A DNA stretch of 64,000 nucleotides from RBG-16-66-20 sp036262835 (GCA_036262835.1 DATAID010000084.1:14615-78614); one strand, 5' to 3'; positions 8,255 through 16,272 are shown, numbered from the stretch's first letter. A program made the numbers and translations. Notes: generated by a model from the letters alone, not told the origin.

Positions 8255-9433
8255 TTATTGTGTTTTTCTGAATCCTTTTGTTTCTTCCGGCGACGGCAGC
8301 ACCTGGGTGCCGTCCACGAAATGCCAATTCACCATGATCCCGTGCCCGTCTTTTTTGCCGAGCTGCCCGACGTAGGCGCCCATGGTCGACTGATGGTCGA
8401 CCGCACGCCAGAGGATCGTGCCGAAGGGGCTTGGCATCTGCAGGCCCTTCAGCGCTTCGACCAGCTTTTCGGTATCCGCGGAATTGGCCTTGCGCAGGGC
8501 GGCAGCCACGGCCTGGATCGCGGTGTAGCCGACGACCGAGCCCTGGCGCGGATAGTCGTTCCAGCGCTTCCGGTAGGCCTCCCGGAAGGCCTTGTGCTCA
8601 GGCGTCTGAATCGCGCTCCAGGGATAACCCGTCACCCACCAGCCCTCGGGCGTTTCGTCCTTTAGGGGATCGAGGTACTCGGGCTCGCCGGCGAGGAGGT
8701 TGAGCACGACGCGGCCCTTGAAGAGCCCGCGCGTGTTGCCTTCGCGGACGAACTTCTGCAGATCGGCGGCGAAAAGCGAGCTGAAGATGGCATCAGGCTT
8801 TGCATCGGCAAGTGCCTGCACCACCGCTCCCGCATCGATCTTGCCGAGCGGCGGCGCCTGCTCGGCGACGAACTCGACGTCCGGCTGCGCTTTCTTCAGG
8901 AGCTTCTTGAACGATTCGGTCGCCGATTGGCCGTACTCGTAGTTCGGATACACGATCGCCCAGCGCTTCTTTTTCAGCTTCACCGCCTCGGGAATCAGCA
9001 TCGCCGTCTGCATGTAGGTCGAAGGGCGCAGGCGGAACGTGTAGCGATTGCCCAGTTCCCAGACCATCTTGTCGGTGAGGGGCTCCGAGGCGAGAAAGAG
9101 CACCTTGCGCTGGTTGGCGAGGTTCGAGACGGCGAGCCCGACGTGCGAAGCGAAGGTGCCCATGAGCAGGTTGACCTTCTCGCGCGCGATCAGCTCCTCC
9201 GCCACGCGCACGGCATCGCCCGGGTTGCCACCGTCGTCGCGCACGACGAGTTCGAGCTTGCTGCCCAGCACGCCGCCGGCTTTGTTGATTTCCTCGAGCG
9301 CGAGCTCCATGCCTTTCTTGTAGGGCTCGAGAAAGGCGGGGAACATCTTGTAGCTGTTCAGCTCGCCGATCTTCAGGGTCTGGGCTCCAGCGGAAACAGC
9401 AAAGCCGAGCAGAAGCAGGGCCAGGAACCTCAT
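8255..9433 (-). CDS. Periplasmic LivK-type substrate-binding protein
   Basis: 392 residues with a signal peptide: a hydrophobic MRFLALLLLGFAVSAGA, probably cleaved near residue 17-18. The mature part follows the peripla_BP_6/LivK pattern (KIGELNSY, GMELALEEINKAGGVLG, LVVRDDGGNPGDAVRVAEEL, YPNYEYGQSA). Family members feed branched-chain amino acids, amides, urea or aromatic and other carboxylates to LivHMGF importers; the ligand is not readable here. Its ATG overlaps the stop of the small RHH gene (ATGA), so production of the binding protein is coupled to translation of that regulator-like protein. Confidence 0.92.
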   Translation of the reverse strand: MRFLALLLLGFAVSAGAQTLKIGELNSYKMFPAFLEPYKKGMELALEEINKAGGVLGSKLELVVRDDGGNPGDAVRVAEELIAREKVNLLMGTFASHVGLAVSNLANQRKVLFLASEPLTDKMVWELGNRYTFRLRPSTYMQTAMLIPEAVKLKKKRWAIVYPNYEYGQSATESFKKLLKKAQPDVEFVAEQAPPLGKIDAGAVVQALADAKPDAIFSSLFAADLQKFVREGNTRGLFKGRVVLNLLAGEPEYLDPLKDETPEGWWVTGYPWSAIQTPEHKAFREAYRKRWNDYPRQGSVVGYTAIQAVAAALRKANSADTEKLVEALKGLQMPSPFGTILWRAVDHQSTMGAYVGQLGKKDGHGIMVNWHFVDGTQVLPSPEETKGFRKTQ

Positions 9434-9633
9434 CGCTTTCCCTCCACCTTGGCGCCGCGGTCGGGGCGAATCAGGCCGGTGCCGCCCGGGAAGACGCGCC
9501 AGAACTCCTTGCGCACCAGGCTGACGAGGGTCGCGCTCTTGTTCAGGCCGTGATAGCGCGCGACGACCTCGAGCATCTCCAGGTCCCGCGGCGTCGCGGA
9601 AAAAGTGCTGACCTTGACCTTCGACTTCGGCAT
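9430..9633 (-). CDS. Small ribbon-helix-helix-like protein heading the transporter operon
   Basis: 67 residues. A basic start (MPKSKVKVSTFSA) that could form the DNA-contacting strand is followed by two likely helices (PRDLEMLEVVARYHG and NKSATLVSLVRKEFW), the layout of Arc/MetJ-type ribbon-helix-helix proteins. A TTG two codons upstream is also in frame, but ATG at 9633 is the natural start. A strong promoter lies so close that the mRNA would have almost no leader, and an inverted repeat overlaps promoter and start, so autorepression is plausible. It is coupled to the binding-protein gene. Function is inferred from fold and context only. Confidence 0.6.
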   Translation of the reverse strand: MPKSKVKVSTFSATPRDLEMLEVVARYHGLNKSATLVSLVRKEFWRVFPGGTGLIRPDRGAKVEGKR

Positions 9634-9660
9634 ATACAAATCTTATATAACAGTTGTATA
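9633..9660 (-). promoter_or_regulatory. Inverted repeat at the RHH gene start (candidate operator)
   Basis: TATACAA at 9633-9639 is mirrored by TTGTATA at 9654-9660 with a 14-base centre that contains the -10 box. The right edge touches the ATG of the RHH gene. A dimeric RHH protein bound here would cover the RNA polymerase site. Confidence 0.55.
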
Positions 9661-9669
9661 GATCGTCAA
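9642..9669 (-). promoter_or_regulatory. Sigma-70-type promoter for the RHH-livK-livHM-livG-livF operon
   Basis: Read on the minus strand, TTGACG (9669-9664) is followed after 16 bases by TATAAG (9647-9642). Only 8 bases separate the -10 box from the ATG at 9633, so the transcript should start 0-3 bases before the start codon, giving a leaderless or nearly leaderless mRNA. The -35 box overlaps the stop codon of the upstream lone livM gene. Confidence 0.65.
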
Positions 9670-10598
9670 GCCCCCGGCCTGCGCCTCCCCAGCCGTGTCA
9701 CAAGGCTCGCGACACCTCCCGGCATGAAGTGCACAACCAGAATCAGAGCGACTCCGTAGAGCGCGAAAATCTGCGCCGTCTGCAGCGAGCGCGCGGTCGC
9801 GCCGACCGCGAGGAAGATCAGCTGCAGGAAGAGGGCGCCGTAGAGCGCGCCGGCGAGCGTGGCGACGCCGCCGACCATGGCGCCGATCAGGAAGCCGAAC
9901 GAGAGGAAGATGCCAAAGAGACCGGGCGCCACGTATTGAAGCGCGGTCGCGGCGAGCGCACCCGCCATCCCGGCGAACAGCGCGCTGATGCCCAGGGCCG
10001 CCGGCTTGTAGACGCCGGCATGGATTCCGGAAGCCTCGGCGCCGACAGGATCGTCCCGGATCGCGACAAGGGCGCGCCCGACGCGGCCGCCCAGCAGGTT
10101 GGCTGCAAGCGTCATCGAGACGACGAGCACGAGCAGCGTGAAGAGGTACATCCACTGGTCGAAGCTGAGCGGCAGGCCGAACGGAACCCGCGGGCGATCG
10201 AGCTCCATGCCCTGAGTGCCGCCCGTCCAGCGCTCGATGCTCTTGTGCTTGGCCAAGGCGGGCAGCACGACCCCGAGCGCGAAGGTGGCCATCGCGAAGT
10301 GCATGGCGCCCAGGCGCAGGGTCGGCAGGCCGAAGGCAAAGCCGGCGGCGAGGCAGGCCGCGCCGGCGATCGGCACCGCGGCCCAGTGCGGTACGCCCAG
10401 GTGAGCGATCTGGATGGCGGCGGCGTAAGCGCCCAGCGCATAGAAAGCGCCATGGCCCAGGGAAATCTGGCCGTTGTAGCCCACAAGGATGTTCACCCCC
10501 AGCAGGGCGATGGCATAGATGAGGATGTTCGTGAGGCGAAAGAGCTGGAAGTCCGAAGCGACGAGCGGCACGCAGGCAGCCGCGAGCAGCAGGAGCAA
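9666..10598 (-). CDS. Lone LivM-like permease coupled to the large flavoprotein
   Basis: About 311 residues. VNILVGYNGQISLGHGAFYALGAY, RDDPVGAEASGIHAGVYK and MVGGVATLAGALYGA are the LivM hallmarks; about eight to nine membrane helices. No ATG or GTG lies at the right place: the nearest usable start is TTG at 10598, while a CTG at 10616 would give six more residues and overlap the flavoprotein stop (CTGA). A GAGG lies 11-12 bases before the TTG. There is no LivH partner next to it, and the importer downstream already has a fused LivH-LivM, so its role is unclear: it might be an alternative subunit or a remnant. Confidence 0.8.
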   Translation of the reverse strand: MLLLLAAACVPLVASDFQLFRLTNILIYAIALLGVNILVGYNGQISLGHGAFYALGAYAAAIQIAHLGVPHWAAVPIAGAACLAAGFAFGLPTLRLGAMHFAMATFALGVVLPALAKHKSIERWTGGTQGMELDRPRVPFGLPLSFDQWMYLFTLLVLVVSMTLAANLLGGRVGRALVAIRDDPVGAEASGIHAGVYKPAALGISALFAGMAGALAATALQYVAPGLFGIFLSFGFLIGAMVGGVATLAGALYGALFLQLIFLAVGATARSLQTAQIFALYGVALILVVHFMPGGVASLVTRLGRRRPGA

Positions 10599-10612
10599 AA
10601 GGCCGGATCGCC

Positions 10613-13600
10613 TCAGGCGGCTTTCTTCTCGGCGGGAGGCGGCAGCAGCTTGAGGCAGCGCTCGATCCAGAGCGCGGTCAGCTTCTCCTGCACGCCGTTC
10701 TGCGCAAGGCGCTGCGCGAGAGCGGGGAAATCGACCTGGTCGAGCGACTGATCCTGGTTGAAGCAGGAGAACACGTAGCTCTTCTCGCCGGTCTTCGGAT
10801 CCACGTGCGGCTGCAGGCACTGCGCGCAGATCTCCTTCATCATGCACTGCATCGGCGAGTTGATCGAGCCGATGGCGACGTGGGTGTCCTTGAGGAACGG
10901 CTTGAGCACGCCGTGCCGCGCCAGGGCGACGGCGGCCATCATGCGGTCCGAGCCGATCGCGATGATCCGGTCGGTGTTCGCGAACGCAACCGGCTGCTCG
11001 CCGAGCTTGCCGGTCGCATAGGCCTGCATTGCCTGGACGATGTTGCCGACGAAGCTGCGGTCCTCGGCTCGGCGCGCGCCAAAGCCGGGCGCCTCGTCCG
11101 AGCACCAGACCACGGTATCCGCGGCTGCCTCGATGTCCTCGACGCGATAGCGGTCGGCCAGGTGCTTGTAGCCGGCGAAATAAATGACCTTCGAGCCCGC
11201 GGCGCGAAGCGCGCGGCCAATGGAGAAGAGCACCGCGTTGCCGAGCCCGCCGCCCGCAAGAACCACCGTTTCGTCGCCGGGAATTTCGGTCGGCGTGCCG
11301 GTGGGACCCATGAGGACGACGGGCTCGCCAGGCCGCAGATAGGCGAGCAGGTCGGCCGAGCCGCCCATCTCGAGCGCGATCACGGCGATGAGGCCTTTGT
11401 CGCGGTCCACCCAGGCGCCGGTGAGGGCGAGGCCCTCCATCGCGAGCGTGGTGCCGGGCACGTGCAGCGCGAGCGTCTCGTAGTTCTGCAAGCGGTAGAA
11501 CTGGCCGGGCTGGAAGCGCCGTGCCGCCACCGGGGCGCGCAGGACGACTTCCACGATGGTCGGCGTCAGGCGTTTCACTTCGTGCACGATCGCGCGCAAT
11601 TCGCGGTTCAGCCTGGACAGGAATTCGCGGTCCGGGAGCGGCGACGACGCGGCGCGGCCATGCAGAACCCGGGACACCACCGGATAGCCTTGCTTCGCGC
11701 TTCCCATCGCCTTCACCACGTTGCCGAAGTAGGAGGGATGCAGGTCGCCGAAAAAGCTCATGAAGCGGCCGTCCTCATAGCGATGCAGCAGCACTTCCGC
11801 GCGCGAGGGCTTGGAAGTGTGGCGCTCGGGCTTGACCGGCGCCCCGGTCTCGTCGGTCGCGAGGAAATATTTGCCGTCGAGCTCGAGGCTGACACCTTCC
11901 TCGCGCGCGAGGACCGTGTTCGGCTGCGTTCCCGCCGCAATGAGGACCGACTTGGCCTTGAGCTCCGTGCCGTTCGTGAACTTGACCAAGGCGGCATGGC
12001 CGTGGCGATCCACTTCGATTCTCTCGGGCGTCAGGTTCTCGGCGAAAACGATCCCTTCCTCCAGCGCCTTGGCCACTTCCTCGTGATTGAGCGTGTAGGA
12101 GGGGCTGTCGACGAGGCGCCGGCGGTAGGCGATGGTCGAGCCGCCCCAGGCCTGGAGCACCTGAAGCCTCTTGTCCTGCGGCGTGGCCCTCAGGATCCGG
12201 GCGTGGGACAGGAATTCTTCGGCGATCTCTTTTTCTTCTCCGGTCCAGGTCGGCTTCGTTTCGAGCGCCTCGTAGCGCGACAGGAACTTCTCGACCTGCA
12301 CCGCATAGTAGGCAAGAGACTCGGTGGCCGTGTCGATCGCCGTCAGGCCGCCGCCGATGACGACGATCGGCAGGCGGATCTGCAGGTTCGCGATCGATTC
12401 GCGCTTGGCGGCGCCCGTGAGCTGGAGCGCCATGAGGAAGTCGGAGGCCGCGCGCACGCCGCGCGCAAAGCCGTTCGGAATCTCGAGCACGGTCGGGCGC
12501 CCGGCGCCCGCGCACAGCGCGATGTGGTCGAAGCCGGCCTGGAAAGCCTCGTCGATGGTGAGCGTGCCGCCGAAGCGCACGCCGCCGAACATGGCGAACT
12601 GGGCGCGGCGCTCGAGCAGCAGGCGGATCATCTTGAGGAAGTTCTTGTCCCAGCGCACGGTGATGCCGTACTCCGCCACGCCGCCGAAGCCGGCCATCAC
12701 GCGACTGTCCAGCGGCTCTTTCAGCTCGTCGATGTTTTTAACTGGCTTGAAGGGCGTTCTGTTGCCTAGAGCATCCACCCCGGACAGGTCCGCGCCCAGC
12801 GGTTCGATCTTGAGTCCGTCGATGCCGACCACCGTGTGCCCGTCGTTCATGAGGTGATGGGCGACGGTAAATCCGGCGGGCCCGAGCCCCACGACGAGCA
12901 CCCGTTTACCGCTGGGCGCTTCGGGGTAGGGCCGGCGCAGGTTGAAAGGATTCCAGCGCGTGAGAAGGGAATAGATCTCGAAGCCGTAGGGCAGCTCGAG
13001 CACGTCTTTCAGCGTGCGCGTCTCGGCTTGCGGGATGTTGACCGGTTCCTGCTTCTGGTAGATGCAGGACTTCATGCAGTCGTTGCAGATCCGATGGCCG
13101 GTCGCCGCCACCATCGGATTGTCGACAGTGATGATGCCGAGCGCGGCGAGCGGCTGGCCGCGCGCCTTGACCATGTGGAATTCCGAGATCTTCTCCTCGA
13201 GCGGGCAGCCGGCGAGGGGCACCTTGAACACCGTCTGCTTGAAGCCCGCCGCCGGCGGCTTCTCCTTGAGGCCCTTCGAGCATGAATCCTTGCCTTGCTC
13301 GTGGCACCAGATGCAGTAGTTCGCTTCGTCGAGCGCGCCGGTGAGATCGGTGCCCGGGTCGGTGAGCGCGAAGCCCTCGCGAGGCCGTGTCTCAACGTGG
13401 ATCGGAATAAGTTTCATGAAGTCGAGCTTGTGCGGCGCCTTGAAGAGCACGCCGCTGCGGTGCTTCGCCTTGCCCTCCGGGGTCGTCGTCGCCCATGCGG
13501 CGTATCGAGCCGCTTGTTCGAGGCGCTCCGAATTGGCCTTCTCGTCCTTCCCCCATTCCGTGATGTCTTTTGCAAACTGCAACTCGGAAGAAAAAGGAAA

Positions 13601-13948
13601 AGAAGCGGGGTCAAAAGCCTTCAGGGACTCCTCGGAAACCTTGTGCAGGGCGCGCCGCTGGACGAAGCTCCGCTTGACTGCCCAGAGCGGGGCGAGCTCG
13701 TGGTGGCGCGCCGCGAGGGCGTGCGCCTCCGCCTCGATGCCGAAAAGCCGGGCGACAAAGTCCTCGACGTGCGGCGCGAGCAGGACGAGGAGCTCGGACT
13801 CCGTCTTGCCGGAGGGCGGGTCCTGCCGCGCCTTCGACAGCAGGTCTTTTACCGCGGGCTCCAGGAAGTCGAGGAACGCCTGGTCGACGCGAATCAGTCC
13901 CGCGCGGCTGTAGAGATCCTCGAAATGGAGGCCGAAACCGAGGGTCAT
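10613..13948 (-). CDS. Large fused FAD/Fe-S oxidoreductase: GltD (NfnL)-like plus PyrK (NfnS)-like
   Basis: 1111 residues. Residues 1 to about 205 are a helical region I do not recognise. Then comes a GltD-type Fe-S domain with Cys212, 215, 223 and 248 (YCIWC, SCSKG, AGCPLE) and Cys288, 291 and 295 (RICNDCMKSC), a FAD fold (VVGLGPAGFTVAHHL, GxGxxG at 354-359) and a second dinucleotide fold. From about 776 it resembles PyrK: PGQFYRLQNYE for FAD, AGGGLGNAVLF for NAD(P), and a terminal cluster of Cys1035, 1041, 1044 and 1062 suited to a [2Fe-2S]. ATG at 13948 is chosen over an in-frame TTG at 13972, which lies in the promoter. It probably moves electrons between NAD(P)H and another carrier, coupled to the catabolic transporter cluster. 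Confidence 0.8.
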   Translation of the reverse strand: MTLGFGLHFEDLYSRAGLIRVDQAFLDFLEPAVKDLLSKARQDPPSGKTESELLVLLAPHVEDFVARLFGIEAEAHALAARHHELAPLWAVKRSFVQRRALHKVSEESLKAFDPASFPFSSELQFAKDITEWGKDEKANSERLEQAARYAAWATTTPEGKAKHRSGVLFKAPHKLDFMKLIPIHVETRPREGFALTDPGTDLTGALDEANYCIWCHEQGKDSCSKGLKEKPPAAGFKQTVFKVPLAGCPLEEKISEFHMVKARGQPLAALGIITVDNPMVAATGHRICNDCMKSCIYQKQEPVNIPQAETRTLKDVLELPYGFEIYSLLTRWNPFNLRRPYPEAPSGKRVLVVGLGPAGFTVAHHLMNDGHTVVGIDGLKIEPLGADLSGVDALGNRTPFKPVKNIDELKEPLDSRVMAGFGGVAEYGITVRWDKNFLKMIRLLLERRAQFAMFGGVRFGGTLTIDEAFQAGFDHIALCAGAGRPTVLEIPNGFARGVRAASDFLMALQLTGAAKRESIANLQIRLPIVVIGGGLTAIDTATESLAYYAVQVEKFLSRYEALETKPTWTGEEKEIAEEFLSHARILRATPQDKRLQVLQAWGGSTIAYRRRLVDSPSYTLNHEEVAKALEEGIVFAENLTPERIEVDRHGHAALVKFTNGTELKAKSVLIAAGTQPNTVLAREEGVSLELDGKYFLATDETGAPVKPERHTSKPSRAEVLLHRYEDGRFMSFFGDLHPSYFGNVVKAMGSAKQGYPVVSRVLHGRAASSPLPDREFLSRLNRELRAIVHEVKRLTPTIVEVVLRAPVAARRFQPGQFYRLQNYETLALHVPGTTLAMEGLALTGAWVDRDKGLIAVIALEMGGSADLLAYLRPGEPVVLMGPTGTPTEIPGDETVVLAGGGLGNAVLFSIGRALRAAGSKVIYFAGYKHLADRYRVEDIEAAADTVVWCSDEAPGFGARRAEDRSFVGNIVQAMQAYATGKLGEQPVAFANTDRIIAIGSDRMMAAVALARHGVLKPFLKDTHVAIGSINSPMQCMMKEICAQCLQPHVDPKTGEKSYVFSCFNQDQSLDQVDFPALAQRLAQNGVQEKLTALWIERCLKLLPPPAEKKAA

Positions 13949-13953
13949 TGGAT

Positions 13954-13977
13954 TTGTTTGGGTCCCAAACAATTATA
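13954..13977 (-). promoter_or_regulatory. Flavoprotein promoter with a 19-bp perfect palindrome
   Basis: On the minus strand a consensus TATAAT occupies 13977-13972; a convincing -35 is absent (17 bases upstream the sequence reads CGGCAG). Directly downstream lies the palindrome TTGTTTGGGtCCCAAACAA (13954-13972), two 9-base arms around one central base, overlapping the last -10 base and the expected transcription start, and ending 5 bases before the ATG. No Shine-Dalgarno sequence is visible. The placement is that of a repressor operator, for example of a TetR- or GntR-type factor; the factor is not in the window. Confidence 0.65.
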
Positions 13978-14075
13978 CTTCGCCGCGCCGCTGCCTGCCG
14001 CGGCTATTGCGGCGCCCGTCCGGAGACTTTAGCATCGCGCCTTCTTTCCGCCTTAGATCGATCCGCGAGGAGCTT

Positions 14076-14837
14076 ATGCAGATAAAGAACAGCGTTTTTC
14101 TCATCACCGGCGGCGCCTCGGGCCTGGGCGCAGCGACCGCGCAGATGGCTGCGGCGAACGGCGGCAAGGTGGTCATTGCCGACTTGCAGGCGGAGCTCGG
14201 CGAAAAGCTCGCCAAGGAGATCGGCGGCAAGTACGTGAAGTGCGACGTCACCTCGGAAGCCGACGGGAAAGCGGCGGTCGAGGCGGCGGTGAAGGGCTTC
14301 GGCGGCGTGCACGTGCTCGTCAACTGTGCGGGCATCGGCGTCGCCGAGCGCACGGTCGGCAAGGACGCGCCGCACGATCTGGCGCGTTTTGCGCGCGTGA
14401 TCAACATCAACCTGATCGGCACCTTCAACATGATTCGCCTCGCCTCCTTCGAGATGGTGAAGGCGGTGCCCAATGCCGCGGGTGAGCGGGGCGTCATCAT
14501 CAATACGGCGTCGGTCGCGGCCTTCGACGGGCAGATCGGCCAGGCCGCGTACTCGGCTTCGAAGGGCGGCGTGGTGGGCATGACCCTGCCGATCGCGCGC
14601 GATCTTTCGCGCAACGGCATCCGCGTGGTGACGATCGCGCCGGGCCTCTTTCTCACACCGATGCTGCTCGGCCTGCCAAAGGAAGCGCAGGACTCGCTCG
14701 GCAAGCAGGTGCCGTTCCCGCCGCGCCTGGGCAAGCCAGACGAGTACGCGCAGCTCGCGCGCAGCATCGTCGAGAACGAGATGCTGAACGGCGAGACGAT
14801 CCGGCTCGACGGCGCCATCCGCATGGCGCCCAGGTAA
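14076..14837 (+). CDS. Short-chain dehydrogenase, 3-hydroxyacyl-CoA dehydrogenase type 2 (HSD10)-like
   Basis: 253 residues. NAD-binding TGGASGLG lies at 11-18, NCAGIG near 87-92, INTASVAAF near 145 and the catalytic YSASK at 159-163. The insert after NMIRLASFEMVKAVPNAAGERGV and the end GETIRLDGAIRMAPR match the HSD10 subgroup, which oxidises 2-methyl-3-hydroxybutyryl-CoA and other short 3-hydroxyacyl-CoAs with NAD. ATG at 14076 is chosen because GAGGAG lies 4 bases upstream; an in-frame start at 14007 lacks this. It diverges from the flavoprotein gene, sharing about 130 bp, which supports a link to beta-oxidation-like degradation of the imported acid. Confidence 0.87.
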   Translation: MQIKNSVFLITGGASGLGAATAQMAAANGGKVVIADLQAELGEKLAKEIGGKYVKCDVTSEADGKAAVEAAVKGFGGVHVLVNCAGIGVAERTVGKDAPHDLARFARVININLIGTFNMIRLASFEMVKAVPNAAGERGVIINTASVAAFDGQIGQAAYSASKGGVVGMTLPIARDLSRNGIRVVTIAPGLFLTPMLLGLPKEAQDSLGKQVPFPPRLGKPDEYAQLARSIVENEMLNGETIRLDGAIRMAPR

Positions 14838-14843
14838 CGACGG

Positions 14844-15365
14844 CTATTCTTCTTTCAGGCTCGACTTGAACAGGCGCGCGCGCTCGACGTAGCCGCGCGC
14901 GACCCGCAGCAGCCCTTCCTTTTCCTCGGGCTTGAGCTCGCGCACCACGCGCGCGGGCGAGCCGACCGCGAGGACCCCGGGCGGAATCTCCTTGCCCTCG
15001 GCGACGAGCGAATTGGCGCCTACCAGCGCGCCCGCGCCGATCTTCGCGCCGTTGAGGATCACGCTGTTGATGCCGATCAGCGCGCCGTCCCCCACCGTGC
15101 AGCCGTGCAGCATCACCTTGTGGCCGATGCTGACGTTGCGTCCGAGGGTGAGCGGAAAGCCGGGATCGCAGTGCAGGACCGAGGCATCCTGGATGTTGCT
15201 GCCGGCGCCGATGCGAATGAGATCGTTGTCAGCGCGGATGATCACGCCGAACCAAACGTTGGCGGCATGCTCCAGCACGACGGACCCGACCACCGTCGCG
15301 TTGTGCGCGATGTAGTGATCGTCGCCTTCGAGGCGCACTTTCCTGTCGCCGAGGGAATAGATCAT
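14844..15365 (-). CDS. Gamma-carbonic anhydrase family protein
   Basis: 173 residues of left-handed beta-helix hexapeptide repeats. The three metal-binding histidines expected for the gamma class are at 65 (VLHCD), 82 and 87 (GHKVMLHGC). The C-terminal helix PEEKEGLLRVARGYVERARLF is the usual family ending. Members include true CO2 hydratases and many YrdA-like proteins with no proven activity, so catalysis is not assured. The gene converges on the SDR gene with a 6-base gap and diverges from the alpha/beta hydrolase with only 26 bases between start codons. Confidence 0.88.
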   Translation of the reverse strand: MIYSLGDRKVRLEGDDHYIAHNATVVGSVVLEHAANVWFGVIIRADNDLIRIGAGSNIQDASVLHCDPGFPLTLGRNVSIGHKVMLHGCTVGDGALIGINSVILNGAKIGAGALVGANSLVAEGKEIPPGVLAVGSPARVVRELKPEEKEGLLRVARGYVERARLFKSSLKEE

Positions 15366-15371
15366 GCGGGC

Positions 15372-15384
15372 CGGTATGATACCG
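15372..15384. promoter_or_regulatory. Palindromic overlapping -10 elements for two divergent genes
   Basis: The 26-bp gap between the two start codons contains the 13-bp palindrome CGGTATGATACCG. Read rightward it gives TATGAT (15375-15380), 11 bases before the ATG at 15392; read leftward it gives TATCAT (15381-15376), 10 bases before the ATG at 15365. Both transcripts would have leaders of a few bases at most, and only one polymerase could use the site at a time. No good -35 is seen for either, so this stays a proposal. Confidence 0.45.
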
Positions 15385-15391
15385 CCCGCTC

Positions 15392-16255
15392 ATGCGCCTA
15401 AGTGAATCGCTTTTTTTCGACATTCGCGGCCTCCGGTATCACGTGCGCCGCTGGCCGGGCGATGCGGCGCGCAAGCTCGTGCTGCTGCACGGCTGGATGG
15501 ACGTGTCGGCCTCGTTCCAGTTTCTCGTCGATGCCATGAAGCCCGACTGGGACATCTACGCGCCCGACTGGCGCGGCTATGGCCTGACCTCCTGGTCCGG
15601 CTCGGACAACTACTGGTTTCCGGACTACCTCGCCGACCTCGATTACCTGCTCGACCGAATCCAGCCCGACACGCCGGTGGACCTCATCGGCCACAGCCTC
15701 GGCGGCAACGTCGGCGGCCTCTACGCGGGCATCTTTCCCGAGCGCATCGCCCGTTTCGTCAATCTCGAGGGCTTTGGCATGCCGAACACGCGTCCCGAGC
15801 AGGCGCCCAAGCGCTATGCGCGCTGGATCGGCGAGCTGAAGGGCGAGCCCGGCTGGCGGCCTTACGCGAGCTTCAGCGAGCTCGCCGACCGGATGCAGCG
15901 CAATAACCCGCGCCTGAAGCGCGAGAGGGCGGAGTTCCTCGCCCGGCACTGGGGCAAGGAGGCGCCCGAAGGCGTCGTCCTGCGCAGCGACCCGGCGCAC
16001 AAGCTCGTCAACGCGACGCTCTACCGGCTGGACGAGGCGCGCGCCTGCTGGGAGCGCGTGACTGCGCCCGTGCTCTGGGTCGATGCCGAACACTCGGAAA
16101 CGCGCACGCGCATGCGCCTCACCGCCGAGGAGCTGGCCGAGCGGCGCGCCGCCTTCAAGAGCCTCAAGTACGTCACGCTCAAGGATGCAGGCCACATGCT
16201 GCACCAGGACCAGCCCGAGGAGCTCGCCCGGGTCATCGAGGAGTTTCTGGTCTGA
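15392..16255 (+). CDS. Alpha/beta-fold hydrolase
   Basis: 287 residues. The oxyanion-hole segment LLHGWMD is at 31-37, the nucleophile elbow GHSLGG at 100-105 (Ser102), and the C-terminal DAGHMLHQDQP supplies the histidine; VLWVDAEHS near 225-235 probably carries the acidic residue. The lid after EGFGMPNTRPEQAP is of average size. The pattern resembles proteobacterial serine hydrolases of the MhpC/epoxide-hydrolase-like group, but no substrate can be assigned. It lies 17 bases upstream of the M50 protease gene in the same direction. Confidence 0.82.
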   Translation: MRLSESLFFDIRGLRYHVRRWPGDAARKLVLLHGWMDVSASFQFLVDAMKPDWDIYAPDWRGYGLTSWSGSDNYWFPDYLADLDYLLDRIQPDTPVDLIGHSLGGNVGGLYAGIFPERIARFVNLEGFGMPNTRPEQAPKRYARWIGELKGEPGWRPYASFSELADRMQRNNPRLKRERAEFLARHWGKEAPEGVVLRSDPAHKLVNATLYRLDEARACWERVTAPVLWVDAEHSETRTRMRLTAEELAERRAAFKSLKYVTLKDAGHMLHQDQPEELARVIEEFLV

Positions 16256-16272
16256 TAGACTGACGTTCCTGG

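Noticed and set aside
10805..12769. Plus-strand frame opposite the flavoprotein
   Set aside because: Arg/Asp/His-rich shadow translation; the minus strand encodes clear FAD and Fe-S motifs over the same bases.
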